Shown here: piece by piece, positions 44,923 through 53,887 of the stretch | Layout of the letters: each line of letters opens with the position of its first letter | Numbering within the stretch: the first letter of the stretch is position 1 | From: Pseudomonas sp. 6D_7.1_Bac1 | GTDB taxonomy: Bacteria > Pseudomonadota > Gammaproteobacteria > Pseudomonadales > Pseudomonadaceae | Assembly: GCF_025465945.1 (NCBI RefSeq) | Contig: NZ_JANLNW010000006.1 | Location: forward strand, 147,758 to 211,757 | DNA: 64,000 nucleotides | Direction of reading: 5' to 3' | Notes under the pieces: model-generated | The model's database searches: none | What the model was told of the DNA's origin: nothing | Seen by the model: only the letters and a program-made list of their open reading frames with translations | Position numbers and translations under genes: made by a program

Positions 44923-46299
44923 TCACTGTTTGCGATGGATGCGCCAACTCATCAGTCCCAGCACCATCAACCCCAACACCCCACCCAGCAACCACAGCAC
45001 CTCGTCATAACTGAGCAGCGGTTTCTCGATCCGCAGGTAACCGGGTTGTTCGAGCAGTTTGCGCAGGGCCAGGTTGGCCTGATCCAGGGTGACCGCTTGC
45101 AGGCGCTTGGCCGGGTCGTCGAAACGTCCGTCCTCGTAGTCGCCAAGGGCGCTCCAGTAGTAGTCGGCCAGCCCGCTGTTGCCTTGCACGGCCCAGGCCT
45201 GTCGGGCGATGGCGGCCTGTTTCAGGCGTTCGAAGCCTGCCGGGTCGAGGCCGTTCTTGAGCAAATCGGTTTTCAGCTCATCGAGTACTTGCTGCGCTTG
45301 TGGCAGATCATCGCGCTCCAGGTCAGCATTCAGGCTGAAGAAACCGACACCGCCGAACACTTCGCGTTCGGCCCAAGGGCCATAGGACAACCCGTGCGCC
45401 AAGCGCAGCTGACGATAAAGCGCCCAGTCGAGGTAGTCCTTGAGCAGGTCGAACGTCTCGTCGTACTGATCGTCGAGTGCCGGTTCCGGGAACAACCAAT
45501 GCAGTTTGGCGCCACCACCGACCCAGCCGTGGATCAGATTGCGTTCGTCGAGCGCCGGGTGCTGGATATCCGGCAGCGGCAAATGCTCGGTGGGATCAAT
45601 CGGTTTGAGTTCGCCATAGGTGCGCTCCAGGTAGGCTGGCAGCAGGCGATCGAGCTCGCCGACAATAATCAGCGTCATGTTGTTCGGTGCGTACCAATCC
45701 TTGCGCAGCTTCTCCAGTTGCCCGCGGGTCAGGTGCTCTACCTGGGCGCGCTCCGGGCACTTGAGCCCCAGTTCCACCGCCAGCTGATTGCTCGCCGTGT
45801 GGCCTAGGTCCTGACGGTCAAGCCAGCGCTGCAAGTGGGAGTAATGGCCGCCGTCTTCGCGTTCGACCACCTGTTTGGCCGCGCTGATTGCGTTGTCGTC
45901 GATTCGGGTCTGGGTCAGCAGCGCCAGCAACAGGTCGAGGACTTTGCGCTGATTCTTTGCCGGGGCTTCGATCACGAATGTGGTGTCGGCGTTGCTGGTG
46001 TAGGCGTTCCATTCACCGCCCAGCGCCTGCATGCGCTCCTCAAGCCCGCCTTCGCCGCTGGCGTCGATACCGCTGAACAGCAAATGCTCAAGCAGGTGCG
46101 GCAGCTCTTTGTCGGCGCAGGCGAAGTCGTCCAGGCCAACGCCCACCACCAGACGAATCGCCACATGCCCGCGTTCGCTGCCGGGTTTGAGCAGTAATTG
46201 CAGACCGTTGGGCAGCTTATAACCTTCGACCTGAAAGCGATCCAGGGCGAACGAGCAGGTGGAGCCGAACAACAGACACGCGAACAATAAACAACGCAT
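44923..46299 (-). CDS. M16-family zinc metalloprotease, membrane-anchored
   Basis: This 458-residue protein has a signal peptide (to about residue 19), an M16 N-terminal domain with the inverted zinc motif HLLEH (His68, Glu71, His72) and a likely third ligand in VVERED (146-148), then an M16 C-terminal domain. It ends with a transmembrane helix (LWLLGGVLGLMVLGLMSW) and a short basic tail. Signal peptide plus C-terminal anchor put the protease in the periplasm, attached to the inner membrane. Many bacteria encode a paired inactive M16; none is seen here. Start at ATG 46299. Confidence 0.88.
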   Translation of the reverse strand: MRCLLFACLLFGSTCSFALDRFQVEGYKLPNGLQLLLKPGSERGHVAIRLVVGVGLDDFACADKELPHLLEHLLFSGIDASGEGGLEERMQALGGEWNAYTSNADTTFVIEAPAKNQRKVLDLLLALLTQTRIDDNAISAAKQVVEREDGGHYSHLQRWLDRQDLGHTASNQLAVELGLKCPERAQVEHLTRGQLEKLRKDWYAPNNMTLIIVGELDRLLPAYLERTYGELKPIDPTEHLPLPDIQHPALDERNLIHGWVGGGAKLHWLFPEPALDDQYDETFDLLKDYLDWALYRQLRLAHGLSYGPWAEREVFGGVGFFSLNADLERDDLPQAQQVLDELKTDLLKNGLDPAGFERLKQAAIARQAWAVQGNSGLADYYWSALGDYEDGRFDDPAKRLQAVTLDQANLALRKLLEQPGYLRIEKPLLSYDEVLWLLGGVLGLMVLGLMSWRIHRKQ

Positions 46300-46378
46300 A
46301 ACAACCTTCCTGGCGAGTAAATGCAGGCACACGGCTTTACCTTCAACCTGCTAAGTGACTTCCTTCGACGCTAGACGT

Positions 46379-48037
46379 TCAGGGTGAATGGGGGATGTCA
46401 GCTATTTCGTCGGTGGCCAATGCACTGGTTTCGACGGTTTCCAGGACCACATAGGCGCTGCCGCAGAACAACGAATTCAAGCGTTTCATGTCGGCGATCA
46501 ACTCCAGGTGCAACGAGCTGGTTTCGATACTTTGCACGATCTTGCGTTGCAAGCGGCTGACATGCGCATGGGCCAAGCGTCTTTCCTGCGCACGGAAGCG
46601 GCGTTTCTCACGCAGCAGTTGCCGGGCGCTCTCCTTGTCGGAACTGAGGAACACCGACAGCCCCAGTCGCAGGTTGGCGATCAATTGATGGTGCAACCCG
46701 GCCAGTTCTTCCAGTCCGACTTCGGAAAACGAGCGTTGTAGTGAGGTCTTTTGCTGCTGCACCTTGCGCAACATGCGCTCGATCAGGTCCGAGGCGAGTT
46801 TCAGATTAATCGCCAGCTCGATGATTTCCGCCCAGCGCCGGCTGTCCTGTTCGCTGAGGTCTTCGCGGGGCATCTGCGCCAGATAGAGCTTGATCGCGCT
46901 GCAGAGTACTTCGACGTCATCGCCCAAGCGGCGCACTTCCTGAGTGACGGCGGTTTGCTTGCCCCGCAGCACATCGAGCATGGCTTCGAGCATGTTGTCG
47001 ATCAGGTCGCCCATGCGCAGGATTTCTCGGGCGGCGTTGGCCAGGGCCAGGCTCGGCGTGGCGAGTGCCGCTGGGTCCAGATGGCGTGGCTTGGTCTGGC
47101 CAGTGGTTTCCGGGCGCTCCGGTAACAGCCAGGCACAGAGCCTGGCCATTGGGCCAACGCTGGGCAACAGCGCCAGGCAACGAATCGTGTTGTAGAGCAG
47201 ATGAAAACCGATCACCAGGCCTTGCGGACGGTAATTGAGTTTGTCCATCCAGTGCACCAGCGGGCCGAGCACTGGAATGATCAGCAGCAGGCCGATCACT
47301 TTGTACAGCAGGCTGCCCAATGCTACCTGACGTCCGGCGGCGTTCTGCATGCTGGTGCTGAGAAACGCCAGCACACCGCTGCCGATGTTGGCGCCGATCA
47401 CCAGACCGATGGCCACGGGCAGGCTGATCACTCCGGCTCCGGCGAGGGTGGCGGTGAGTAGGACGGCGGCCAGGCTGGAATAGGAAATCATCGCGAACAG
47501 CGCACCGATGAGGGCATCGAGCAGGATGTCGCCTGTCAGTGAGGCAAACAGCACTTTGACGCCGTGAGCGTGGGTGATCGGATCGGCGGCTTCGACGATC
47601 AGTTGCAGCGCGAGAATAATCAGCCCCAGACCGATGCCGACCCGGCCGAGCTGGCCTGCACGAGTCTGCTTGCGTGTCAGAAAGAAAATCACCCCGAGGA
47701 AAATCAGCAGCGGCGACAGCCACGACAAATCGAGGGTCAGGACCCGCGCCATCAGTGCGGTACCGACGTCGGCACCGAGCATGGTCGCCAGGGCGGGCGT
47801 CAGTGCCATCAAGCCCTGGCCGACGAACGAGGTCACCAGCATCGCCGTGGCGTTGCTGCTCTGGACCATGGCGGTGACGAGAATCCCGGCGATGAAGGCT
47901 AGCCAGCGCCTGGACATGTTCTGGCCAATGACATGGCGCAGGTTTGAGCCGTAGACCCGCAGGATGCCGGTTCGGACGATATGCGTGCCCCAAACCAGCA
48001 AGGCGACGGCGGACAGTAAATTGAGCAGGGTCAGCAT
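46379..48037 (-). CDS. Na/Pi cotransporter family protein
   Basis: This 552-residue inner-membrane protein has two repeats of the Na/Pi cotransporter fold (QSSNATAMLVTSFVGQGLMA and a second ALFAMISYSSLAAVLLTATL block), followed by a C-terminal PhoU-like helical domain (about 340-552). Members export or import phosphate and help control phosphate balance. ATG at 48037 (MLTLLNLLSAVALLVWG) is preferred; the frame to 48181 lacks support. It starts about 200 bp after the terC gene ends. Confidence 0.9.
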   Translation of the reverse strand: MLTLLNLLSAVALLVWGTHIVRTGILRVYGSNLRHVIGQNMSRRWLAFIAGILVTAMVQSSNATAMLVTSFVGQGLMALTPALATMLGADVGTALMARVLTLDLSWLSPLLIFLGVIFFLTRKQTRAGQLGRVGIGLGLIILALQLIVEAADPITHAHGVKVLFASLTGDILLDALIGALFAMISYSSLAAVLLTATLAGAGVISLPVAIGLVIGANIGSGVLAFLSTSMQNAAGRQVALGSLLYKVIGLLLIIPVLGPLVHWMDKLNYRPQGLVIGFHLLYNTIRCLALLPSVGPMARLCAWLLPERPETTGQTKPRHLDPAALATPSLALANAAREILRMGDLIDNMLEAMLDVLRGKQTAVTQEVRRLGDDVEVLCSAIKLYLAQMPREDLSEQDSRRWAEIIELAINLKLASDLIERMLRKVQQQKTSLQRSFSEVGLEELAGLHHQLIANLRLGLSVFLSSDKESARQLLREKRRFRAQERRLAHAHVSRLQRKIVQSIETSSLHLELIADMKRLNSLFCGSAYVVLETVETSALATDEIADIPHSP

Positions 48038-48203
48038 ACTGGGCCCCCTGATTGAACAGCGCCCCGATGGAGCAAATTGACGGTGCTGCGACGTTCTACG
48101 TTCTGTACTTAAGCTGTAGTTGGCGAACGGTCCGGGCGCCAGCATCGCATAGCTAAAGTACCGATGAAACAAAGCCGTCATGAAAACAGCTTCGTGCAGG
48201 CGT

Positions 48204-48226
48204 GAAAAAGGGGCTCGAAAGCCCCC
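48204..48226 (-). terminator. Intrinsic terminator of the TerC gene
   Basis: On the minus strand a GGGGCT/AGCCCC stem with a four-base loop is followed by TTTTTCACG, about 15 bases after the TerC stop. Confidence 0.75.
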
Positions 48227-48238
48227 TCGCTACACCGG

Positions 48239-49006
48239 TTATTGACTCGGGATGTCCTTGCGCAGTTTCACCGGTTCCTGTTGTTTTTTCTTTTTCGCGA
48301 TGGCGGTACGCATCTTGATGTTGATCGCCTCCACGGCCAGCGAGAACGCCATGGCGAAGTAGACGTAGCCTTTTGGTACGTGCACATCGAAGGCTTCGGC
48401 GATCAAAACGGTACCGACCACCAACAGGAACGACAGCGCGAGCATTTTCAGCGACGGGTGCTTGTCGATGAATTCGCTGATCTTGCCCGAGGCCATCATC
48501 ATCACCAGTACTGCAACGATGATCGCGGCAACCATGACCGGAACATGGGACACCATGCCGACCGCAGTGATGACCGAATCCAGGGAGAAGACGATGTCGA
48601 TGATCGCGATCTGGATGATGGTATAGAGGAAGTTGCCGCCCTTGCCGCTTGGCGTATCGTCAGTTTCGTCTTCACCTTCCAGCGCGTGATACATCTCCTG
48701 GGAGCTCTTCCACAACAGGAACAGGCCACCGAAGAACAGGATCAGGTCTCGCCCGGAAATACCCTGACCGAAGAGCACGAACAAGTCGTCGGTCAGACGC
48801 ATGACCCACGTGATCGACAGCAGCAAGAGGATCCGCGTGATCATGGCCAGTGCCAGACCGAAGATTCGGGTACGCGCCTGCATGTGCTTGGGCATGCGGC
48901 TGACCAGGATCGAGATCATGATGATGTTGTCGATGCCCAGAACGATTTCCAGGGCAGTCAGCGTAAAGAAGGCAACCCAGATTTCCGGGTTGGTCAGCCA
49001 TTCCAT
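48239..49006 (-). CDS. TerC-family membrane protein
   Basis: This 255-residue inner-membrane protein has about seven helices and the conserved acidic sites of TerC proteins: EIVLGIDNIIMISILVSRMP in the first half and IDIVFSLDSVITAVGM in the second. Members relate to tellurite resistance and to manganese export coupled to exported metalloenzymes. It ends in a basic tail (IAKKKKQQEPVKLRK). It is the lone gene of its unit. Confidence 0.9.
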   Translation of the reverse strand: MEWLTNPEIWVAFFTLTALEIVLGIDNIIMISILVSRMPKHMQARTRIFGLALAMITRILLLLSITWVMRLTDDLFVLFGQGISGRDLILFFGGLFLLWKSSQEMYHALEGEDETDDTPSGKGGNFLYTIIQIAIIDIVFSLDSVITAVGMVSHVPVMVAAIIVAVLVMMMASGKISEFIDKHPSLKMLALSFLLVVGTVLIAEAFDVHVPKGYVYFAMAFSLAVEAINIKMRTAIAKKKKQQEPVKLRKDIPSQ

Positions 49007-49083
49007 GTGTATTCCTTTGAACGAGTGTTAAACCACAGCGGCAGCTGCTTCAGACTGGCTGCCGGCAGGGTGAGTTGATGCTG

Positions 49084-50391
49084 TTACAGCGTGCTGAACA
49101 GCGGAAAAATTCCCATCAGCAACGCGGCGACCAGTATGCACAAGCAGACCAGCACCGCCCACTTCAGGGTGAAACGTTGGTGGTCACCGAATTCGATCCC
49201 GGCTAGCGCCACCAACAGGTAGGTGGAAGGAACCAGCGGGCTCAACAAGTGCACGGGTTGACCAACGATCGAGGCGCGCGCCATTTCCACGGCGGTGATG
49301 CCGTAGTGACTGGCCGCTTCAGCCAGAACAGGCAGCACGCCGTAATAAAACGCATCGTTGGACATGAAGAAGGTGAACGGCATGCTCACCAGTGCGGTGA
49401 TCACAGCCAGGTACGGGCCGAGGAAGTCCGGGATCACGGCCAGCAGGCTTTTCGACATGGCATCGACCATGCCGGTGCCGGTCAGGATGCCGGTGAAGAT
49501 ACCGGCGGCAAAAATCAGCCCGACCACCGCCAGGACGCTGCCGGCATGGGCCGCAACGCGATCTTTCTGCTGCTGCAGGCATGGGTAGTTGACGATCATC
49601 GCGACACTGAACGCCACCATGAACAGCACCGGCAGTGGCAGCAGGCCGGCGATCAAGGCACACATCAGGGCCAGGGTCAGGGCGCCGTTGAACCAGATCA
49701 GCTTCGGACGGCGAGCATCCGGGAATTGCGAAACGCTGATTTCGCTGTGGTCGATTTCATCGCCGATCAGGTGCAATTCACCCAGACGCGCACGCTCACG
49801 TTTACCGTACAGGTAGGCAATCGCCAGGATCGCCACCACGCCGGCGAGCATGGCCGGAATCATCGGCACGAAGATGTCCGACGGGTCGACATGCAGCGCA
49901 CTGGCGGCACGGGCAGTCGGGCCGCCCCATGGGGTCATGTTCATCACACCACCGGCGAGGATGATCAGACCGGCCATGATCCGCGGGCTCATGCCGATGC
50001 GGCTGTACAGCGGCAGCATGGCGGCCACGCAGATCATGTAGGTGGTGGCGCCGTCACCGTCCAGGGAAACCACCAGGGCCAGCACGGCGGTGCCGACGGA
50101 AACTTTCAGCGGGTCGCCTTTGACCAGTTTGAGGATCTTGCGCACGGCCGGGTCAAACAGGCCGGAGTCGATCATCAAGGCGAAATAGAGAATGGCGAAC
50201 ATCAGCATCACCCCGGTCGGGGCCAGCTTGGTGATGCCTTCGAGCATCATCGGGCCGATCTTCGGCGCAAAGCCACCGAACAGGGCGAACAGGATCGGAA
50301 CGATGATCAGGGCGATCAGCGCCGACAGGCGCTTGGTCATGATCAGGTACATGAACGTGATGACCATGGCAAAGCCAAGGAAAGTCAGCAT
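49084..50391 (-). CDS. CitMHS-family citrate transporter
   Basis: This 435-residue inner-membrane protein has about 11-12 helices and CitMHS blocks SLDGDGATTYMICVAAMLPLY-like and MNMTPWGGPTARAASALH. It takes up citrate as a metal complex, with protons. It matches PA5476 (citA). The 340-bp upstream region has an 18-bp palindrome and a CA-rich box, see separate entries. Confidence 0.92.
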   Translation of the reverse strand: MLTFLGFAMVITFMYLIMTKRLSALIALIIVPILFALFGGFAPKIGPMMLEGITKLAPTGVMLMFAILYFALMIDSGLFDPAVRKILKLVKGDPLKVSVGTAVLALVVSLDGDGATTYMICVAAMLPLYSRIGMSPRIMAGLIILAGGVMNMTPWGGPTARAASALHVDPSDIFVPMIPAMLAGVVAILAIAYLYGKRERARLGELHLIGDEIDHSEISVSQFPDARRPKLIWFNGALTLALMCALIAGLLPLPVLFMVAFSVAMIVNYPCLQQQKDRVAAHAGSVLAVVGLIFAAGIFTGILTGTGMVDAMSKSLLAVIPDFLGPYLAVITALVSMPFTFFMSNDAFYYGVLPVLAEAASHYGITAVEMARASIVGQPVHLLSPLVPSTYLLVALAGIEFGDHQRFTLKWAVLVCLCILVAALLMGIFPLFSTL

Positions 50392-50520
50392 GGGAATACT
50401 CCAGGCGTAGCGCGGCTAGGGAATGGCGAACCGGGTGGGGTCAGCGCAGAACGGAAAGCACGAGGCGTACGGGAGGAGTCGGGGCAAACAGGCGGGTACG
50501 AGCGGACATCAGAATCACCA

Positions 50521-50531
50521 TTGTTGTTGTT
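50521..50531 (-). promoter_or_regulatory. Candidate Hfq/Crc CA box upstream of the citrate transporter
   Basis: On the minus strand this reads AACAACAACAA, a strong AANAANAA match, about 130 bases before the start codon. If the transcript begins upstream of it, it would lie in the 5' leader and could bind Hfq/Crc. Confidence 0.4.
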
Positions 50532-50543
50532 AATTGGGCCGGG

Positions 50544-50561
50544 CGAACGTTGCAACGTTCG
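50544..50561. promoter_or_regulatory. 18-bp perfect palindrome, candidate operator
   Basis: CGAACGTTGCAACGTTCG is a perfect dyad in the divergent promoter region of the citrate transporter and GFA genes. The size and symmetry fit a dimeric repressor site. The regulator is not identified. Confidence 0.55.
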
Positions 50562-50735
50562 TGTTGGCCAACCGGTCTGTTGCCGGCAGTGCGGGCGATC
50601 CTAATCGCGAAAGCTTTCAGCCAGCTTTCGTTGGGCAAACACCGGGCTTGATGTTCAAGGTGGGTGAACGGGGACTAAAGTAGTGGCCAGGACAGCGGAT
50701 TGATGGCGTTAAAACTGAGGACGGGAGGAATCGGA

Positions 50736-51137
50736 ATGAGCCAGCTGCACTCAGGCGGATGCCATTGTGGAAAACTGCGGTATCAATTCGCCGGGCCGTT
50801 GCGTGACATTGCCCACTGCCACTGTTCGATTTGCCGGCGGGTCAGTGGTGGCCTGGTCACGACCTGGATCACCCTGCCCCGTTCGGCGTTTCAGTGGCTG
50901 ACCGGCATCCCGGCGCGGTACGACTCTTCTGAAAGCTGCACGCGGTATTTCTGTTCGAACTGCGGCGCACACCTGGCGTTGACCACGCACTTGAGCCCGG
51001 ACAGCATCGACGTGACCGTCGCCACCCTCGACCATCCAGAGTTGGCGCCGGCCGACCGGCATATCTGGACTGACAGCCGATTGCCATGGCTGCATCTGGA
51101 TGAGCAGTTGCCGAGTGAGGCGCAGGAGAACTTGTAG
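50736..51137 (+). CDS. GFA-domain zinc protein
   Basis: This 133-residue protein has the GFA (glutathione-dependent formaldehyde-activating enzyme-like) fold with zinc cysteines in GGCHCGKL, CHCSICRR and FCSNCGAHL. GGAGGA precedes the ATG at 50736. GFA proteins vary in function and the name does not prove formaldehyde activity. It converges on the DUF4105 gene. Confidence 0.88.
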   Translation: MSQLHSGGCHCGKLRYQFAGPLRDIAHCHCSICRRVSGGLVTTWITLPRSAFQWLTGIPARYDSSESCTRYFCSNCGAHLALTTHLSPDSIDVTVATLDHPELAPADRHIWTDSRLPWLHLDEQLPSEAQENL

Positions 51138-51166
51138 GTGTCGGCTTGCCGGCGACGCTGTTTACG

Positions 51167-53128
51167 TCACGGCAACTCCAGCCCACCGGCCGCCTTATGC
51201 AACGCTCGCAAGTGTTCGCCCAATTGTTTGACGTTGGCCTCATTCGCCGCGATCTCGGCCGCTCGGCCTGGCTCAAGCAGTACCCTGACCTCTTTGTCCA
51301 GATCTCCGGTCAACACCTGCAATTTTTTTTGCCGCGTGCTGCTTTCCGACTCCAGACGTTTCCATTCATCGGGCTGCGGCAAGCCGTAGCCGCCTCTGTC
51401 GAGCAGTTCTGCCGGACGACTGAGGAAACCGCTGTTGGTGAGAATCTGCTTCAAGGTCTGATTGGCCTGGTCCATACCGCCGTTTTTCAACTCGCGGGCA
51501 GCGAGGTAACGTTGTTTCACTTCATTCTGGGCCAGTAGCAATTGCTGGCGGAAACTGGCTTGCTCCAACAGCAGCAGAGCCGCGCTGGTGCGCAAGTCGG
51601 CCTGTTCAAACCACGGGCGGCGTTCTGCGGCACTCAGGGCTAACCAGTCTTCAACCTTGTCCTGTTTGATCGGCAGGTGCTTTTTAAGCACCTCGAACAT
51701 GGCCTGATAGCGATCGCGGAACGAGTCGAAGCGATAGCCCAGACGCAAGGCCTCACGCGGATCGTCGAGCACGCTGGTGTCCGCCAGCCCACGGGCCTTG
51801 AGCACTTGCAGCAAGCCGTTGGGCATGATGCTGTCCAGGCCGACCAGTTGCGGATTGTTACTGCCACTGCGCAACAGCTTCAGGCTCTCGACCGCGCAGT
51901 TGTTGGACAGGAAGAAGTAATTGCCGTCGTAGCTCCAGTGCATCTCGGCGGCGTGTTCGACCAACTCTCCAATTTCACTGCGCGACAGATTGAGCGGCAC
52001 CGAGGCCAGGCTGCGCAGTTCGGTCTTGGTGTATTCGTCGATGACTTGCGACAGTGGCAGCACGAACAGTCGTGACGGGTACTTTCCGACCAGACCATCC
52101 CAGCTCGACAGTTGTACGTCACCGACAAAGGCGCGGTAGGACAGCACCAGCGAATATTCCAGATCCAGTCGACAGTCCGGCCCGCGTGGGCGCCCCGGTG
52201 CACAGATCACCAGCCGTAACATGCTGTGACCCCAGCGACTGACCAGATTCTGGTTGGCCTCGGCCAGCAGGTAGTCGACGGCGTAGACCCGCTCCGGATC
52301 GACCTGGCCCAGGGGTTGTTTGGCGAAGTCGTTACCGGCGTTCAGGAAGGCAAAGGATTGCGTGCAATTTTCTTTGGCTGGCGGAGCCCAGCCGAAGTGT
52401 TCCTGGTAATAGCGATACAGCGCCGGACGGCGGCAGGCGTAACTCGGGTCGAGGAGGAAGTACTCCATGTTGACCGCGACGAACTCCTTGGGGCTGCTCG
52501 TCTCGTAGAGGTCCGGGCTGCGGGCGATCTGACGGTTGTGCTGTTCGCGCTCACCGCGACGGCCGACGTATTGCGGCCAGCCGGCAAGGTCCAGCAGGCG
52601 CGGATCATCGCTCAAGGTGAAGCGACGGTCAGTCTGACCACGGCACTGATCGGGAATGCCGACCAGACCCGAACTGTTGCTCTGTCGCGTACAGCGTTGG
52701 ATCAGTAAACGCTCGGCACTGCTCCACAAGCGCGCACGGTCATAAATATGCGTGAGTTCATGCAGCACCGTGGCGAGCATTTCGCGGCGTACGGTGCCGT
52801 GGGGACGATTGGTTTTTTGAGTGGCTGCGCTGCCGTCGACCAACCCCTTGAGCAGGTTGCGATTGAGGCCCAGCTCAGACACCAGAGACGCCTCTCCGTA
52901 GGCGTTGTCGGGCATGTTGGTGGTCCAGCCGACATCGATGCTGCGGTCCAGTTGCTCGATAAAACGTGGCGGCAGTGCCTGCATCGCTTCATCCAGCAGC
53001 GCCTGGCTGGCCTGTTGCTCTGCCGGACTCAAACCGTCGGTGATGAGGTGTAATTGCAGGCTGGCCTGAGCCGTGCTGCCGAGCAGCAACAGGGTCGCGG
53101 TCAACAGCCAGGTGGCTAGTGTTCTCAC
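51167..53128 (-). CDS. DUF4105 (Lnb-type) exported protein
   Basis: This 653-residue protein has a signal peptide (to about residue 22). The middle holds the DUF4105/Lnb N-terminal periplasmic domain, with WGHSMLRLVICAPG, FLSNNCAVESLKLL (Cys of an NlpC-like thiol site) and RLFVLPLSQ. The N-terminal 200 residues contain a possible zinc-protease-like region with HELTHIYDRARL, and the C-terminal 150 residues are a coiled coil. The start overlaps the stop of the DUF2388 gene by 4 bases (ATGA), so translation is coupled. Confidence 0.82.
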   Translation of the reverse strand: MRTLATWLLTATLLLLGSTAQASLQLHLITDGLSPAEQQASQALLDEAMQALPPRFIEQLDRSIDVGWTTNMPDNAYGEASLVSELGLNRNLLKGLVDGSAATQKTNRPHGTVRREMLATVLHELTHIYDRARLWSSAERLLIQRCTRQSNSSGLVGIPDQCRGQTDRRFTLSDDPRLLDLAGWPQYVGRRGEREQHNRQIARSPDLYETSSPKEFVAVNMEYFLLDPSYACRRPALYRYYQEHFGWAPPAKENCTQSFAFLNAGNDFAKQPLGQVDPERVYAVDYLLAEANQNLVSRWGHSMLRLVICAPGRPRGPDCRLDLEYSLVLSYRAFVGDVQLSSWDGLVGKYPSRLFVLPLSQVIDEYTKTELRSLASVPLNLSRSEIGELVEHAAEMHWSYDGNYFFLSNNCAVESLKLLRSGSNNPQLVGLDSIMPNGLLQVLKARGLADTSVLDDPREALRLGYRFDSFRDRYQAMFEVLKKHLPIKQDKVEDWLALSAAERRPWFEQADLRTSAALLLLEQASFRQQLLLAQNEVKQRYLAARELKNGGMDQANQTLKQILTNSGFLSRPAELLDRGGYGLPQPDEWKRLESESSTRQKKLQVLTGDLDKEVRVLLEPGRAAEIAANEANVKQLGEHLRALHKAAGGLELP

Positions 53129-53445
53129 AGTGCGAGGATGGCTTCGGCGAGTACCTGATCACTGGCGTCGCGAGCTTCCGGCACGCGGGTGCGCAAGGTG
53201 TCGAAGGCGGCCTCCAGATGCGCACCGCGGATATCACCATTGGTGGCGACGAAACTGGCCGCGTCATCATGGGCTTCGCGCACGACTTTCAGGTCACGAA
53301 TCGAGGTGGTGGTGTCGGAGGTGAAATCGAGCGTGCGCTGGGAGGCGCGGATGATCATGTTACTGGTGGCCTCCAGGGTGTGTGCCTGGGCCACGTCGAC
53401 CAACAGCAACAGACCAAGGGTGGCAGCAATCAGCGGGCTACGCAT
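53125..53445 (-). CDS. DUF2388 family exported protein, copy 1 (nearest DUF4105)
   Basis: This 106-residue protein has a signal peptide (AATLGLLLLVDVAQAHT) and the DUF2388 core: REAHDDAASFVATNGDIRGAHLEAAFDTLR, ending LAEAILAL. It is one of three adjacent homologues and the last before the DUF4105 gene. Function is unknown. Confidence 0.88.
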   Translation of the reverse strand: MRSPLIAATLGLLLLVDVAQAHTLEATSNMIIRASQRTLDFTSDTTTSIRDLKVVREAHDDAASFVATNGDIRGAHLEAAFDTLRTRVPEARDASDQVLAEAILAL

Positions 53446-53472
53446 GAAACGACTCCGGAAGAACAGGGATAA

Positions 53473-53781
53473 CTATTGGACGAGAATTGCCTGCGCCAGT
53501 TCAAGGTCACTGGCGTGAAGTTTTGGCTGGGTCTGACGCAGGTAAACCAGGGCGGACTCCAGTTGCGCTCCTCGCAGTTGACCATCACTGGCTATGAACG
53601 CTGCCGCTTCATCGTGAGCGGCGAGCAGCAGTTTATGGTCGAAGGGCGCGGAGGTCACCTTGCTTGTCGCATACGTGGTGACGACGAGGTTCTGCGTGGA
53701 CAGGTCCAGGGCATGGGCCGGGCTGATCCAGCAGGTGGAGATAAACAGGAGGGCGATGAACGGTTTTGAAAGAAAACGCAT
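53473..53781 (-). CDS. DUF2388 family exported protein, copy 2
   Basis: This 102-residue protein has a signal peptide (IALLFISTCWISPAHA) and the core AHDEAAAFIASDGQLRGAQLESALVYLR, ending LAQAILVQ. It lies 27 bp before copy 1 and follows copy 3 on the minus strand. The three copies are similar in length and in the pattern DxAAxFxAxxGxxRGxxLExA, so they probably arose by tandem duplication. Confidence 0.88.
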   Translation of the reverse strand: MRFLSKPFIALLFISTCWISPAHALDLSTQNLVVTTYATSKVTSAPFDHKLLLAAHDEAAAFIASDGQLRGAQLESALVYLRQTQPKLHASDLELAQAILVQ

Positions 53782-53887
53782 GAGACTCGACGACTGGAAA
53801 CGAGCGTCAAGGCTAGCGCAATGCCCGGGCCAGAGCCAGCGCTGAGGAAACGAGGCACTCGGTGAGAGCCCCGTTTTCCGACGTCGA

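Larger units (their letters stand above)
50392..50735. other. Intergenic region between the citrate transporter and GFA genes
   Basis: This divergent 344-bp gap contains the CA box at 50521-50531 and the palindrome at 50544-50561. The remainder shows no gene. Confidence 0.6.
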
